NCBI GenBank assembly: GCA_963693365.1 | Contig: CAVNZM010000017.1 | Coordinates: 2,604,001-2,668,000, forward strand | Direction of reading: 5' to 3' | From: Amoebidium appalachense | Taxonomy: Eukaryota > Ichthyosporea | Length of the DNA: 64,000 nucleotides | Shown: in pieces, positions 26,735 through 64,000 of the stretch | Position numbering within the stretch: the stretch's first letter is position 1 | How the letters are laid out: the number at the start of each line of letters is the position of its first letter | The notes under the pieces: model-generated | Database searches by the model: none | Told to the model about the DNA's origin: nothing | Seen by the model: only the letters and a program-made list of their open reading frames with translations | Made by a program: the position numbers and the translations under genes

Positions 26735-32988
<6,254 letters not shown>

Positions 32989-34631
32989 GTTTGGCCGTTT
33001 TGTGCTCACTGGACAGTCGCGCGTTGTGTTTTCTTTTTTTTTTTTTTTTTGTTTTTATTCTTTGCTGAATCGGCTGCTTTACAACACTATAAAACGGACC
33101 ACCAAATTACAAAATAGCACTCCACAAAACTCTCCTGTGGAAAAAGTTATGGAAAAGGGGAAGAAAGAATACGAAAGGGCCTCTAACACAAACCGGATTG
33201 TATATAAAGCCCTCAATCCACTTTTCGAGAGCAAAAAGAACCCAAAAAAACGTTGATTGTGGTTATATCGCGAAAGAGCAAATATAAACGATTTAGGCTT
33301 CTCTTTCAGACTTTTTACACGCCTACTAACTTGAAAAAGGCTCTGCTACGGAAGGAAAGGACAGTCATTGCACTTAGTGGAGACAATATTTTGCATGAAG
33401 TGTGTCGACAAGCTTGAAACAAAACACCACACCTAACACAGCGAAAAAGCGACAGGAAGTCGACAGTTCGTTCACCACCCACGCTATCACCAGGTGACTA
33501 TCGAAAGTGTCACCATAACCAGCATTCAAAGTGATATCATATGTGTTTTCGTTGATTGAAGGCTACTAATACTTAAAGGAAGTGTAACATAAAAGAAGAA
33601 TTGAAGTCTGTCAAGACGCAAGCGCAAAAATGAAATGAAAAAGTGGAAACGACAGCGCTATGTTCCGTCGTTTTCGGTGTCGCAAACAGGAAAATAACGA
33701 AAGAGAAACGCATGCGGTAATGGCGCAGGTAGAAAACACGAGACTCGTGTTGGATGGTACGGACTGAACCCAAACAGACAGCTTGAACCCAAAATACTCA
33801 GATCTGTGGGAAACTGCGATAACTTGAAACCAATCAATACCCTACATTTATTCCCACATATGGTTACAAAACCAATGCACCAAATATGATCCAATCAAAA
33901 CGTTTTGCCGCCAAGAATTTCAGCCAATCGGAATGATCCCGGCTCTTGGCCTGCATTCTTTTTGTCTACAATCAGCACCGCAACGCGTGTTTTTGCTCGT
34001 CCGTGGCGTTTGAGCTTTCCCGCAGGCTCACAGCCCGTTTCTTCCGTGGGTAAGCTTAGCTGAAACTCCAATAGGAACCAACGTCATTCTTCAGGAACAT
34101 TCGTTTTTGGTGCCGTGAGACGTTCGATATTCGCGTGCGCGGGCCGCGGGTACGTCACATGCAAACGTGTTTGTACGTGATGTTACACGTGGGACGGGTT
34201 GCAGCTATCGCACACGCTCGCCTTAAACACAGAGTGTTCACCGAGGAAGTGATCAGCGAGAAATAAATATGTGCATGTAATTTAAATACACCAGGGAACT
34301 GTGTCGTGATGTTACTACTGGATTCGTTATGGGTTTTCCGATAAATTGGTTCTGAATTTCGGCTAAAAAGAAGAAAGAGAATGAGGGACATTTCGACTCC
34401 CGAAGTCTCTGGCTCTTTTCTCTGTCAAATTGTACCAAGTTCAAAAACGGTTTTGTGACCATGGTGCACCTGATTCAGCAACATAAACGATGTGGCGCTA
34501 ATGTAAAAAATTGTGTAAGGCTTTTCTAACAGGACTCTCCTAGAGTGGCATTATAGTAGGGGGGTTAGCTGGGAGGATTCAAGGGCTTCGGGGAAGGGCG
34601 TTCTTTTTTTTTTTTTTTTTTTTTTTTGGGT

Positions 34632-34674
<43 letters not shown>
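32989..34674. promoter_or_regulatory. Spacer between two minus-strand genes, including the bZIP promoter
   Basis: About 1.7 kb of ordinary mixed sequence, free of long arrays except a T run at 33032-33049, G run at 34632-34674 and T run at 34603-34627. CCAAT motifs occur around 33888-33930. No TATA box was assigned. The array-poor composition contrasts with the introns on either side. Confidence 0.45.
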
Positions 34675-34677
<3 letters not shown>

Positions 34678-34963
34678 CGTGGTGTGACTGTCGGTGTTGA
34701 TAAATAGAGTTGGGTCGATGGTCTGAAATGCCCGCGGCTGTAGCTGGTCGTCCCACACATCCGTGTGCATAGGGTCCTGTTTGATTGCAAAGCATGTTGA
34801 TTGGGCGGGGATGTGATCCGGGTCTTCTGATTGGCCAAGGATCACGTCATCGAAGATCTGCTTATTCCCCAGGTGTTACGCACTGCACAGCAATTCTTTT
34901 CTATCAACAGTATAAGAATTTGTGCACCTGGGGTAGCCTATCTTTAGTTTTTTATTCTTTCTC

Positions 34964-34996
<33 letters not shown>

Positions 34997-36037
34997 AATT
35001 CAATCTGCCAGGTTCAGAGCGTGGTCCGGGAGTGAGGGGTGGGTAAGAAAAGTGGGGCAAAGGGGGGAGAGGGGGGGGGGAAGAGGAGGGAGGACTGAGG
35101 AGAAGGGGGGGGGGGGGGCGGGAAGGGGCGGGAGTTAGAGGATGGGGGTAGGTGGGTTGCTAAGTAGGTGGGTGGGTGAAGGTGGTGATGGTCCCGGGGT
35201 CGGGCGGTGGGTGGGTAGGTGGTGGTGGGGAGGGGGAGGGGGGAGAGAATACAGTGCGAGATACATGATGTTCATCTTATGTTTGTGGGGGGGGGGGGGG
35301 GGGGGGGGGGGTTGGGGGGGGGGGGGGACAATACGGGTAAGGGGCCCAGCAAAAAAAGCAAAGGCTTGCAGAAATAACCGGAACCGTATTTGGCCTGAGC
35401 AGGAGGGGGGGGGGGGGCGGGGGAGGGGGGAGGTGGAGCTTAGAGGATGCGGGTGAGGGGAAAAGTGGGGTTCTTACGGGCATAGAACCCCCCCGGATTG
35501 CATCGTCCACCAGCCTTGCCTCGGCCATGATCTCGGCAAGAATGTCCGTCACCGTCCCCTCACCCTCACTGCCCGTCTCACTGCGTGCGGGGGGGACGGA
35601 AGTGCCTCCAACCTGTACAGAAACGTGTTTGTGTTATTGTGTGTGTGTACATATGTGTGCGTGCTTATGGGGGGAGTGCGGGAGGAGCGGAAAGGGGGGA
35701 AGGAGGGGGGGAGGGGGGGGGGGGTGGCGAAGTGAAAGAGAACGATCGATCTTTCACGTAACTGAGGTGTTGATGGGTCAGAGGAGGATTTAATAGGAAG
35801 AAAGCCCGTAGCGAGGAGAGGGTTTATGAACACAGTCATAAGGGGCACGAGGAGGGGGGAAGGAGTGGGGGGGGATGCAGGGGGGAGGGGGGGGGATGCA
35901 GGGGAGAGGATGGGGTAAACAGGGGGAGGGGGAAGGGGGGGGTGGGAGGGGAGGGAGGCAAGATTCGAGTGCTCTAAAATTTCTTTGGCCGTTATAAGAC
36001 AGAAAATGCAACCATTCTCTCTCTCTCTCTCTCTCTC

Positions 36038-36083
<46 letters not shown>

Positions 36084-36320
36084 CCCCGGCCCCCCCAGTC
36101 CCTGTTTTCCCCCTCCCCTACGTGAGAGCTGCTCCCCTCCCAACCCCCCCCCTTCCCGCGCGATGCCTTGGTATGGTGTGTCGGTACGCGTGTGCAAGTG
36201 TGCTTGTAACAATATTTGTACACCACGGGTATGCAGACGAGTGTGTTTTTATCGACTATCTCCCCCCCCCCCCCCCCCCCCCCCCCTGCCCAAAACACAC
36301 ACACACACCCAAACACCCAA

Positions 36321-36382
<62 letters not shown>

Positions 36383-36491
36383 CCTACCACCACCATCACC
36401 AACTGCCTCGCACAGACTAAGGTCTTCAGAGATTCACCAAATGCTGGCAAAAATGACCACTGAGATCTGGGGAAAGGGAGAGGAAGGGGGA

Positions 36492-36530
<39 letters not shown>

Positions 36531-38606
36531 GGTGGGTGGGTTGGGGGGGGGGGGGGGGGGGGGGGAGGTTCAATGAGTGGGGGTCTTACGGGCATAGAAC
36601 CCCCCCGAATTGCATCGTCCACTAGCCTTGCCTCGGCCATGATCTCGGCAAGAATGTCCGTCACCGTCCCCTCACCATCACTGCCCGTCTCACTGCATGC
36701 AGAGGGGACGGAAGTGCCTCCAACCTGCGGGGCAAAAAGTGGTTGTGCATGTTTGTGTGTATGGTCGGGTGGAGTGGTCCCGGTGGGGAAGGGTGAAAGG
36801 GGGGGGGGTGGGGGGAGGGGGGTTGGGGAAGAGGGAAGGCGCGGGGGGGGGGGGGGGGGGGGGATGGGAGGGGAGGGGGGGGGAGGGGGGGGGAAGAACG
36901 GGGAGAACATGTGTAAGTATGTGCACGTATGTTAGCCTGATTGTGTGTGTTTTGTGTGCACATCTGTAAGTACTTTCTCACAATCCCCCCCACCCCTGTC
37001 TCCCCTCCCCCCCCCCCCCCTCCTCCCCCCGCCCCCTCCCACCTTCCTACATGGGGGAGAACAGGTTCCATTGCCCCCCTTTACACATCCTGCCCCCCCC
37101 CACCCCCCAAACCCCTTCACGCCCAACCCCAACCCCCAAAACCACTCCCCCTTTACCCCACCTCCCCCCAAAAAGGAAAAAAGGAAAAAAGGAAAACCTA
37201 AAGAAAAAGCTAGAAGGAAAACAATAAGGACTCCTCAGTAAAATGAAGCAAAAACACACCTGCTCTTCCTTGACTGCAGCAAGCAAACCCCTCTTTCTCC
37301 CAGCCACCTCCCGACCCCTTCCCACGGTGTCCGTGTCAGACCCCCCCAAAGACGAAAACTGCGAACTTCCGTACGTGTTGCCGAACCCCCGCAGCCCTGG
37401 GGACCGGCCGAAAATAGCACGGTCGATACCAAGCGATTCCAGCGACTGGCAGGAGGGAGGCTCACTGATGGATGGGAGGGAGCCAGCCGACATACCCAAC
37501 TCCGGACACCCAGGGTCACGCCATGTAAAGAACCCCCCCTGGACACCTCCGTGCATGCCGTTGTAACCCCACCCGGCTGATTCCCCGAGCCCCATTCGGT
37601 CGGTTTCGCAGCTGACAACACTCGACCCTTCGAACATCGATTCTGCCCCGTCGTCGCCGAGCGCAATTTCGGGATTTTCGGTGCACGTGAGGGAGTTTTC
37701 CCGGTTGAAACTAAATAATTCCGCAACTGGAGTTCCGGATATTTCGGGGGGATCCATAGCGGGTGTGAGGAGTGGGGGGGACCATGAGAGAGCTGCATCT
37801 ACGCACAAGTCGATATCGTCGAACGCAAACACAGGACTGGCATCGAGGGGGGAGGACATAGGGACCGACTGCATGACAAGTGGGCGTGGGAGGGTTATAG
37901 GCTGCTCCGCTTCCGAAATTGCAGTCGTTACCTGCGTATTTTCGGGCAGCGTAGGGGTTTCGGAAGTGGGCGGGTGTTCGATCGACGGGGGATGCGAGTG
38001 GGTGTGGGTTTCTGTAAGTAGAGCCCATGAAATGGTGCTTGTGGGTTCTGAAGACGGACGAGGGGGGGTCTTTTCCGAAATTTTGGGTGTCGTGCCCAGT
38101 CCCAGCCTGCTTGGCCGCGAGGGGGGGTTCTGATAGGGACTACCCTTCGTTGGGGGGGAACCGCTGTCGCTGCTGCCTGAATTTTGCCTCCCACGAATTC
38201 TTCGGTTGACGACAATCGAGGAAAGGGAAACGGATTTCATTTTTCGGTTGTCTTCCTGCAAGCCTGGCGCAGCACACACGAGGTAGGGGTTTATGCCACC
38301 AGCATTTTCGGGTCTCGGCTCTATCTTTACGGGGGTTTTGCTTGCGAAAGGTGCGCTGTCTGGGCAGATCGTGAATTTCTTTCGGGGGCTGTTTCGGTTT
38401 ATCTTGGGTGGTCGGGGCCGAATCGGAACTCCCACGGTAAGGGAGCTCGGACACGAGAGGGACCCGAGAGGTTCCGTGTTGGAAATTTCGAGAGAAAACC
38501 CCCCCCGGTGTGTACCTGAAAGCGGCCGAAAAATGAGGCTGTCTGACGACGGTGCTGCTCTTGTACCCCCCCTTTTGGAGGGGTTTTTCGAACGGGTAGT
38601 CATCAT
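34675..38606 (-). CDS. Low-complexity regulator-like protein with a duplicated exon, function unknown
   Basis: Exons 38606-37260 (449 codons), 36724-36590, 35612-35478 and 34857-34675 are all phase 0 at their joins. The product is 599 aa if both middle exons are used, or 554 aa with one. The start ATG (38606) has an in-frame TAA upstream. The protein is rich in Ser, Pro and Thr, with a basic N-terminus (MMTTRSKNPSKRGG). It contains three SUMO-consensus sites: PVKIEP (~94), AVKEE (~446) and IKQD in the last exon. Acidic-hydrophobic patches such as VFAFDDIDLCVDAAL and the repeated TVTDILAEIMAEARLVDD could be activation or interaction helices. No known DNA-binding or catalytic domain is visible. 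A nuclear regulatory role is inferred from composition, and it is followed on the same strand by the bZIP gene. Confidence 0.7.
35478..35612 (-). CDS. Duplicated 45-codon exon, downstream copy
   Basis: 135 nt, phase 0 at both ends, acceptor GTACAG and donor GTAAGA. It encodes VGGTSVPPARSETGSEGEGT and then the same VTDILAEIMA-EARLVDDAIR-GGSMP block as the upstream copy. It differs from that copy at four residues, three of them in the first half. Confidence 0.8.
36590..36724 (-). CDS. Duplicated 45-codon exon, upstream copy
   Basis: 135 nt, acceptor CCGCAG and donor GTAAGA. It encodes VGGTSVPSACSETGSDGEGT followed by an invariant 25-residue second half. Both copies keep open frames and splice sites. 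Confidence 0.8.
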
Positions 38607-38919
38607 GGATGCTTGTGGAGATATATTGGATGGATATTATGATTAGAGATAGTTAGGAACTGTTTACTAATGGCGTATGTGTGTGTGGGTGGGTGTTTTA
38701 GGCCCATATGTGAAAGAGCAAGGAGCACAAATCATGTGTTGTGTATCATCGTGCATAATATGTGCTGATGTGAAAAGAGTGCTTGGAGTGACTCGTTGCT
38801 GAATGTGCCAGGGTTATCTCTCTGCATCAATTGAACTCAGGACTACTAAAACACCTGCAACAGGTCGTGTTTGCGCAAAAATCACGACCTGCGGTCTTAA
38901 AAGGAAATAGGGATGCCTA

Positions 38920-39229
38920 ATGCATAGATCCGGTCGTCAAGGAGCAGATGGGAGGCCAGCCCGTTTTGACAAATCTGCACCCACACCACTGTTACCTCAT
39001 ACCTCCCCCCCATTTCCCTCCCAATGCCCTCCCCCGGCCCCCCTCTCCTCCCCCCCGTCCCCCCCCCCCCCCCCCCCCCCCACCACACACACACCACCAC
39101 CACCACCCCCAAAAAAAAGATAAATAAAATAGAAAATGTCCTCTCCCTCCCTCCCTCCATAACCTTTGCAATAGCCCCCCTCCCCTCCCCTCCGCCCGTC
39201 CCCTCCCCCCCTCCCCCTCCGCCCGTCCC

Positions 39230-39278
<49 letters not shown>

Positions 39279-39370
39279 AAAAAAAAAAAAATCTCCCCCC
39301 CCCCCCCCCCCCCGTCCTCTCCCTTTCGCACGAGCCTCTAGTTCAATTCTTCCCTCCCCCCTCTTACGCC

Positions 39371-39415
<45 letters not shown>

Positions 39416-39529
39416 TCTTGCCCACTTTTATGCTCCAAACAGGCTAAGGACAACTGCCTCTTCTCTGCTTGCACCTCCCTAACCTCCCAGGTGTGCCCCC
39501 CCCCCCCCCCCCCCACCCCCACCCCGGGG

Positions 39530-39574
<45 letters not shown>

Positions 39575-39891
39575 TCCACACACACACCAACCCGTTCCCC
39601 TCCGCCCATCGTGCCATCCTTCCTCTCCCCTTCCCCCTCCCCCTAGCCCCTTCGGATCCCTTTTTTCTCCCACCCCCCTCCCCAAAGAAAAATAAATAAG
39701 AATAGGGGGGTTCCATTTCCTTTCTCCTCCGACTACTCCATTCAAGTGCAGACACTCCTCCCTCCCCTCCCCCGCCTCCACCCCCTCCCCCCTCCCCCCC
39801 CCCCCCCCCCCCCTTTCTTTACCCCCACATCCACACAACCACACCCATATCTCAACACACAGTCCCAACCACCGTGACATGCATGAGCGCC

Positions 39892-39937
<46 letters not shown>

Positions 39938-40250
39938 CGGGCGCGCACGCACACACACACACGCACGCACACACGCGCGCATACACGCGCACAAACGCAC
40001 ACAAACACACACAAATACACAAACACGCATACAGAAGCCCTGTCACTGTACCCTCATTTTGAAGAAAAAAAAACGAAAGAAGAAAAGATTGATAGAATAT
40101 GGACACCCAGCACAAAGCATCCACTGGTCGTCAACAAATGAAAAAGAGAGAGAAAACGTCAACCGAAATAACACACAAGCGTCACCAAGGTATCATGACA
40201 TGGGAGCAAATAAGTCCTATAAACCGGCTTTTTGCCCATGGTTTAGCTAG
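38920..40250 (+). other. Weak candidate small plus-strand gene
   Basis: Exon-like pieces: an ATG frame at 38920 (MHRSGRQGADGRPARFDKSA), a 48-nt segment 39442-39489 with CAAACAG before and GTGTGC after (AKDNCLFSACTSLTSQ), and a segment after CATACAG at 40034. In one phase the last piece ends [14 protein letters not shown]…VVNK; in another it is lysine-rich and ends CPWFS. The first exon's donor is not settled and phases do not close. No family recognised. Confidence 0.2.
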
Positions 40251-42639
40251 GTCGTAAAAATACAAGCTCGGCAGTGGTTTGGAAAGAAGAAAAAATAACA
40301 CGAAGCACGCATACTAACTAAATGAGTTACCACGAGTACGCTCTTAGCACTCGCACATACAAAGCCAACATGCTGCATATGATCATGTGGGACAGGGAGG
40401 GGATCGAGAGGGGGGGGAGGGGGGGGGGGGGGGGGGGGATGATTAACATACGAACATAAGGAGAGGGAAAAAGAGAGGTTTCCACTCCGTATATATTCTC
40501 TAAAACGTCTTACAATCATTCCTTAGATTAGAATTTCGAAAGATGTAGGAAAAATTCAACCATCCCTTTGAGTCTAGCTGCTCCTGTGTGTGCACGCACC
40601 AGAAAAGAACAGTCGCACCAGAAAACGTTTCAGTCGCGCTTAAGGGACAGCAACGTGTGTTTCCGTTCTGGTGGCTACAACCCACTAAGGCCTAGCATGT
40701 GCACTAGTTATCACTGCGTGTTAATTACGTCCTCACTTTCCCGCATGTTTAGAAGCAGGTAAGCGCTGCCATTTCACCCACTGCGTATCAGTTCTAATAT
40801 TGGTAATACTATATTTCGTTTCCTTCTCCTCGCCCCTCGCTTCTCTTCGTGCTCTTACCGTAACTGCCATCAAACCGAGTCACGTTGACGGACACAGCAG
40901 TGCAGCTAACCCATAAACGAGCAACGTTTAGACAAAACCTTCCTCGTTACAACCCATAATAATGTTGAAAATCGGCAACTAGACTAAGTTTTGTCTTCTG
41001 AATCAACCTAACTAGACGACTACGATTATGTACGAGTCAACTGTATTCGAAAACCGTGTGCTTTCTATTGGTGCCAGTATCAAGTTCTACAAGGAAAAAT
41101 GTGTGGAAGAAAGGAGCCGAATAAACTGCGCGAATATCAGTGTATTCTCTGTATGTATTTACCGTGTTCACAAGCTGAGCGTATGCGCTCTGCTCACACA
41201 TAAACCGTAGTGTGTGCAGAGTAATGACCCTGCGTCCACTCGAGTGCACTACTCAGTAATCCCACAAAAAAGTCATTAAACCAATAAAATTAAAGGAAAA
41301 AAAGAATTCTCTCACCACCGAAAGGAACCTTCTGTGCGGGTCAAATCCCCTGTCCCGCACGTGTCCCCACGCACACAGAATCAAGTTGGCTCGCGTGTGC
41401 GCGTGCTCGGATCTAAAGCACTGGTTTCTGACCACGATTTTTGAGCGCTATTTCCTTCTTTGTAGGTGTCTGGAAGGTATTTATGTGCGGGGGTTTGTGC
41501 GGGTGGCAAAAACGGCGGTAATTGGCTGGCTGGGCGAGGAAAAGCAGGCGAGAACTTGCCGAGTGGCATGTGTGAGCGGTTCTGTTTACATGCTGATCAG
41601 TAATGGGCTATTCCTATTGGTAGTTGATCATGCAAGAAAGATTGCACATGCATTCATAGCCTTTTTGGGCAGTATTAAGCTTGTTCCTATTGGGTTATCT
41701 AAGAGAGTGTTATCAAATAGTGAGCGCCGCCGTCTGTATTTGGGAGCCTCGCTCGGTGTTTCTACACGCAGGTAGATTTACAAAACGAGCCAAGGGTATT
41801 CTATGGCATATTAAAAGGCAAACAGATATCATGAAATGGCAATAAGCAGCAATCATTGTATTCTAGTGCCAATATGCCATCAACATTTTGGGCCGCGTTG
41901 TTTCCATAATTCTACCTTCCAAATTTGGTAATGATGTGAGCGATAACCACCCACCAATCAGCACCAGTCTATGACGCATCTGATTCAGGTTACAATTCAG
42001 GTATCGACGGGTAATTCGCGTTATCGTGTCACACCTGTCAAGAAAAACAAGAAAGAGCTAAAAACGAGAGAGAAAGAGAGGAAGACAGAGAGTGAGGAAG
42101 GGAGGGAGGGAGGGAAAGAAGGAAAAGGGGAGGTAGTCAGGGCGCTTTCTTGAAGTATCCATGCAGGTCGAGAGAACGGGCCATCACATGCGTGTTGTCC
42201 AACACATCACCCCCTTCTCGTTCAAGAGCTCACAGAACTTCACAAGAGCCTATATTTTGTGTCTCTTTGACCTTTTTCTTTTGATGAGACAAGACTGGTA
42301 CTCTGGATCTTTCAAACCGTGTGTTGCAGAGTGTACAGAGTTCGTTGACTGTCCCATGGGGTAGGTGCTGCTTGGCCGTGCCTGCTCAGTACTTCAAGTT
42401 GAATTGCAATGGGGTGTCAAAAGAATTTTTTGCCATAGGAACAGAGAGCAGAGATTGATTTTAGTGGGGGTGAATTAGGGTGTTTGCCGTAAATTCTATT
42501 GAAGTTACCGTTTTAATGGACGTCTTTTCCAGTTTCACCGCTAGCTAATTTGGTGGGTACCGGCTCAGCGGTTTTGAAACATTTGTGAATGATTATTTGA
42601 AGAAACTTTACTTAGACTCTAACGTATGTTTGCACGTTT

Positions 42640-42724
42640 GTGTGTGTGTGTCTGTGTGCGTGTGTGTGTGTGTGCGCGTGTGCGCGTGTGCGTGTGCGTG
42701 TGCGTGTGCGTGTGTGTGGTGTGT

Positions 42725-42770
<46 letters not shown>

Positions 42771-42865
42771 TGCGCGCGCGTGTGTGCGTGTGCGTGTGCG
42801 TGTGCGTGTGCGTGTGCGTGTGCGTGGTGTGCGTGGTGTGCGTGTGCGTGTGTGTGGTGTCACGG
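42640..42865. repeat. GT/GCGT array
   Basis: Alternating purine-pyrimidine sequence (GTGTGCGC type), potentially Z-DNA forming, about 300 bases upstream of the NUP155 start codon. Confidence 0.9.
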
Positions 42866-43159
42866 TATCCGTGTATGTGTGTGTTTACATTCTTGCTTAC
42901 AACTTGGTCTTTAAAGTGGTAATACCTTTATTAGCGTTTTTTTCGGCATCCCTTCGTCTTGTGGGTACAGGCCCAATAGGAGAAGCTCGATCTGCATCCT
43001 TGCACTGTCAGAATGTACCCGCGACCTCACAACTATACATCTCGGATGTGTTACTCTTTTCTTGAAAATCTCAAAACGACTATCTTTATCGTCTAATAAT
43101 GAAGTGACGATGTTGTAAATCATTCACCAACATCATTTTTTCTGGACAACACAGAGAAA

Positions 43160-64000
<20,841 letters not shown>

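Larger units (their letters stand above)
38607..43159. other. Intergenic region between divergent genes
   Basis: 39000-39830 is C-rich on the plus strand with A and CA runs. 40250-42600 is ordinary sequence with no gene I can support; frames at 41386-41775 lack an ATG. 42640-42865 is a GT/GCGT array. The last ~290 bases should contain the NUP155 promoter. Confidence 0.5.

Noticed and set aside
38897-38990. Minus-strand terminal-exon-like frame (ICQNGLASHLLLDDRIYALG…)
   Set aside because: Acceptor lacks a pyrimidine tract, no upstream exons in phase, and local composition favours plus-strand transcription.
41386-41775. 129-codon plus-strand frame
   Set aside because: No ATG at its beginning, no homology recognised, no splice context.

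Overview
This is a nuclear window from an intron-rich eukaryote. Its genes have GT-AG introns and standard stop codons, and the nucleoporin and complex I sequences look opisthokont-like. I lean towards a unicellular holozoan-type protist, with low confidence. The non-coding DNA is extreme: long CA/GT and CT/GA microsatellites, pure C or G runs up to 74 bases, and poly-A/T. Most long open frames are translations of these repeats (Thr-His, Cys-Val, Ser-Leu, Pro, Gly) and are not genes.

Layout. 171-5638 (-) is the 5' part of a probable mitochondrial Sel1-repeat protein that runs off the left end. It is head-to-head with 6903-13290 (+), a complete six-exon NDUFS8 (TYKY, complex I). 13291-16935 is gene-poor. 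16936-18718 (-) is an intronless secreted S8 (proteinase K-like) protease with one frameshift. 18719-26734 holds repeats, including a ~1.7 kb element with ~195 bp inverted ends and a ~200 bp near-perfect foldback. 26735-32988 (-) is a six-exon bZIP transcription factor (722 aa). 34675-38606 (-) is a low-complexity, probably nuclear protein with a tandemly duplicated 45-codon exon. 38607-43159 is mostly repeats, with a weak candidate small gene. 43160-64000 (+) is a NUP155/Nup170 gene of about 25 exons that runs off the right end.

How the parts relate. The Sel1 protein and NDUFS8 share one 1.26 kb promoter region and both look mitochondrial. The bZIP and the neighbouring regulator-like protein are consecutive on the minus strand.

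The most unusual aspect is the relation between repeats and splice sites. GT-rich arrays often begin at donors and CA/C-rich arrays often end at acceptors. The purine/pyrimidine bias of introns largely follows gene orientation. Several splice junctions have been tandemly duplicated into the introns as decayed copies, most clearly on both edges of NDUFS8 exon 5. Exon models were built by hand from splice sites, reading phase and remembered family similarity. No alignment was run.
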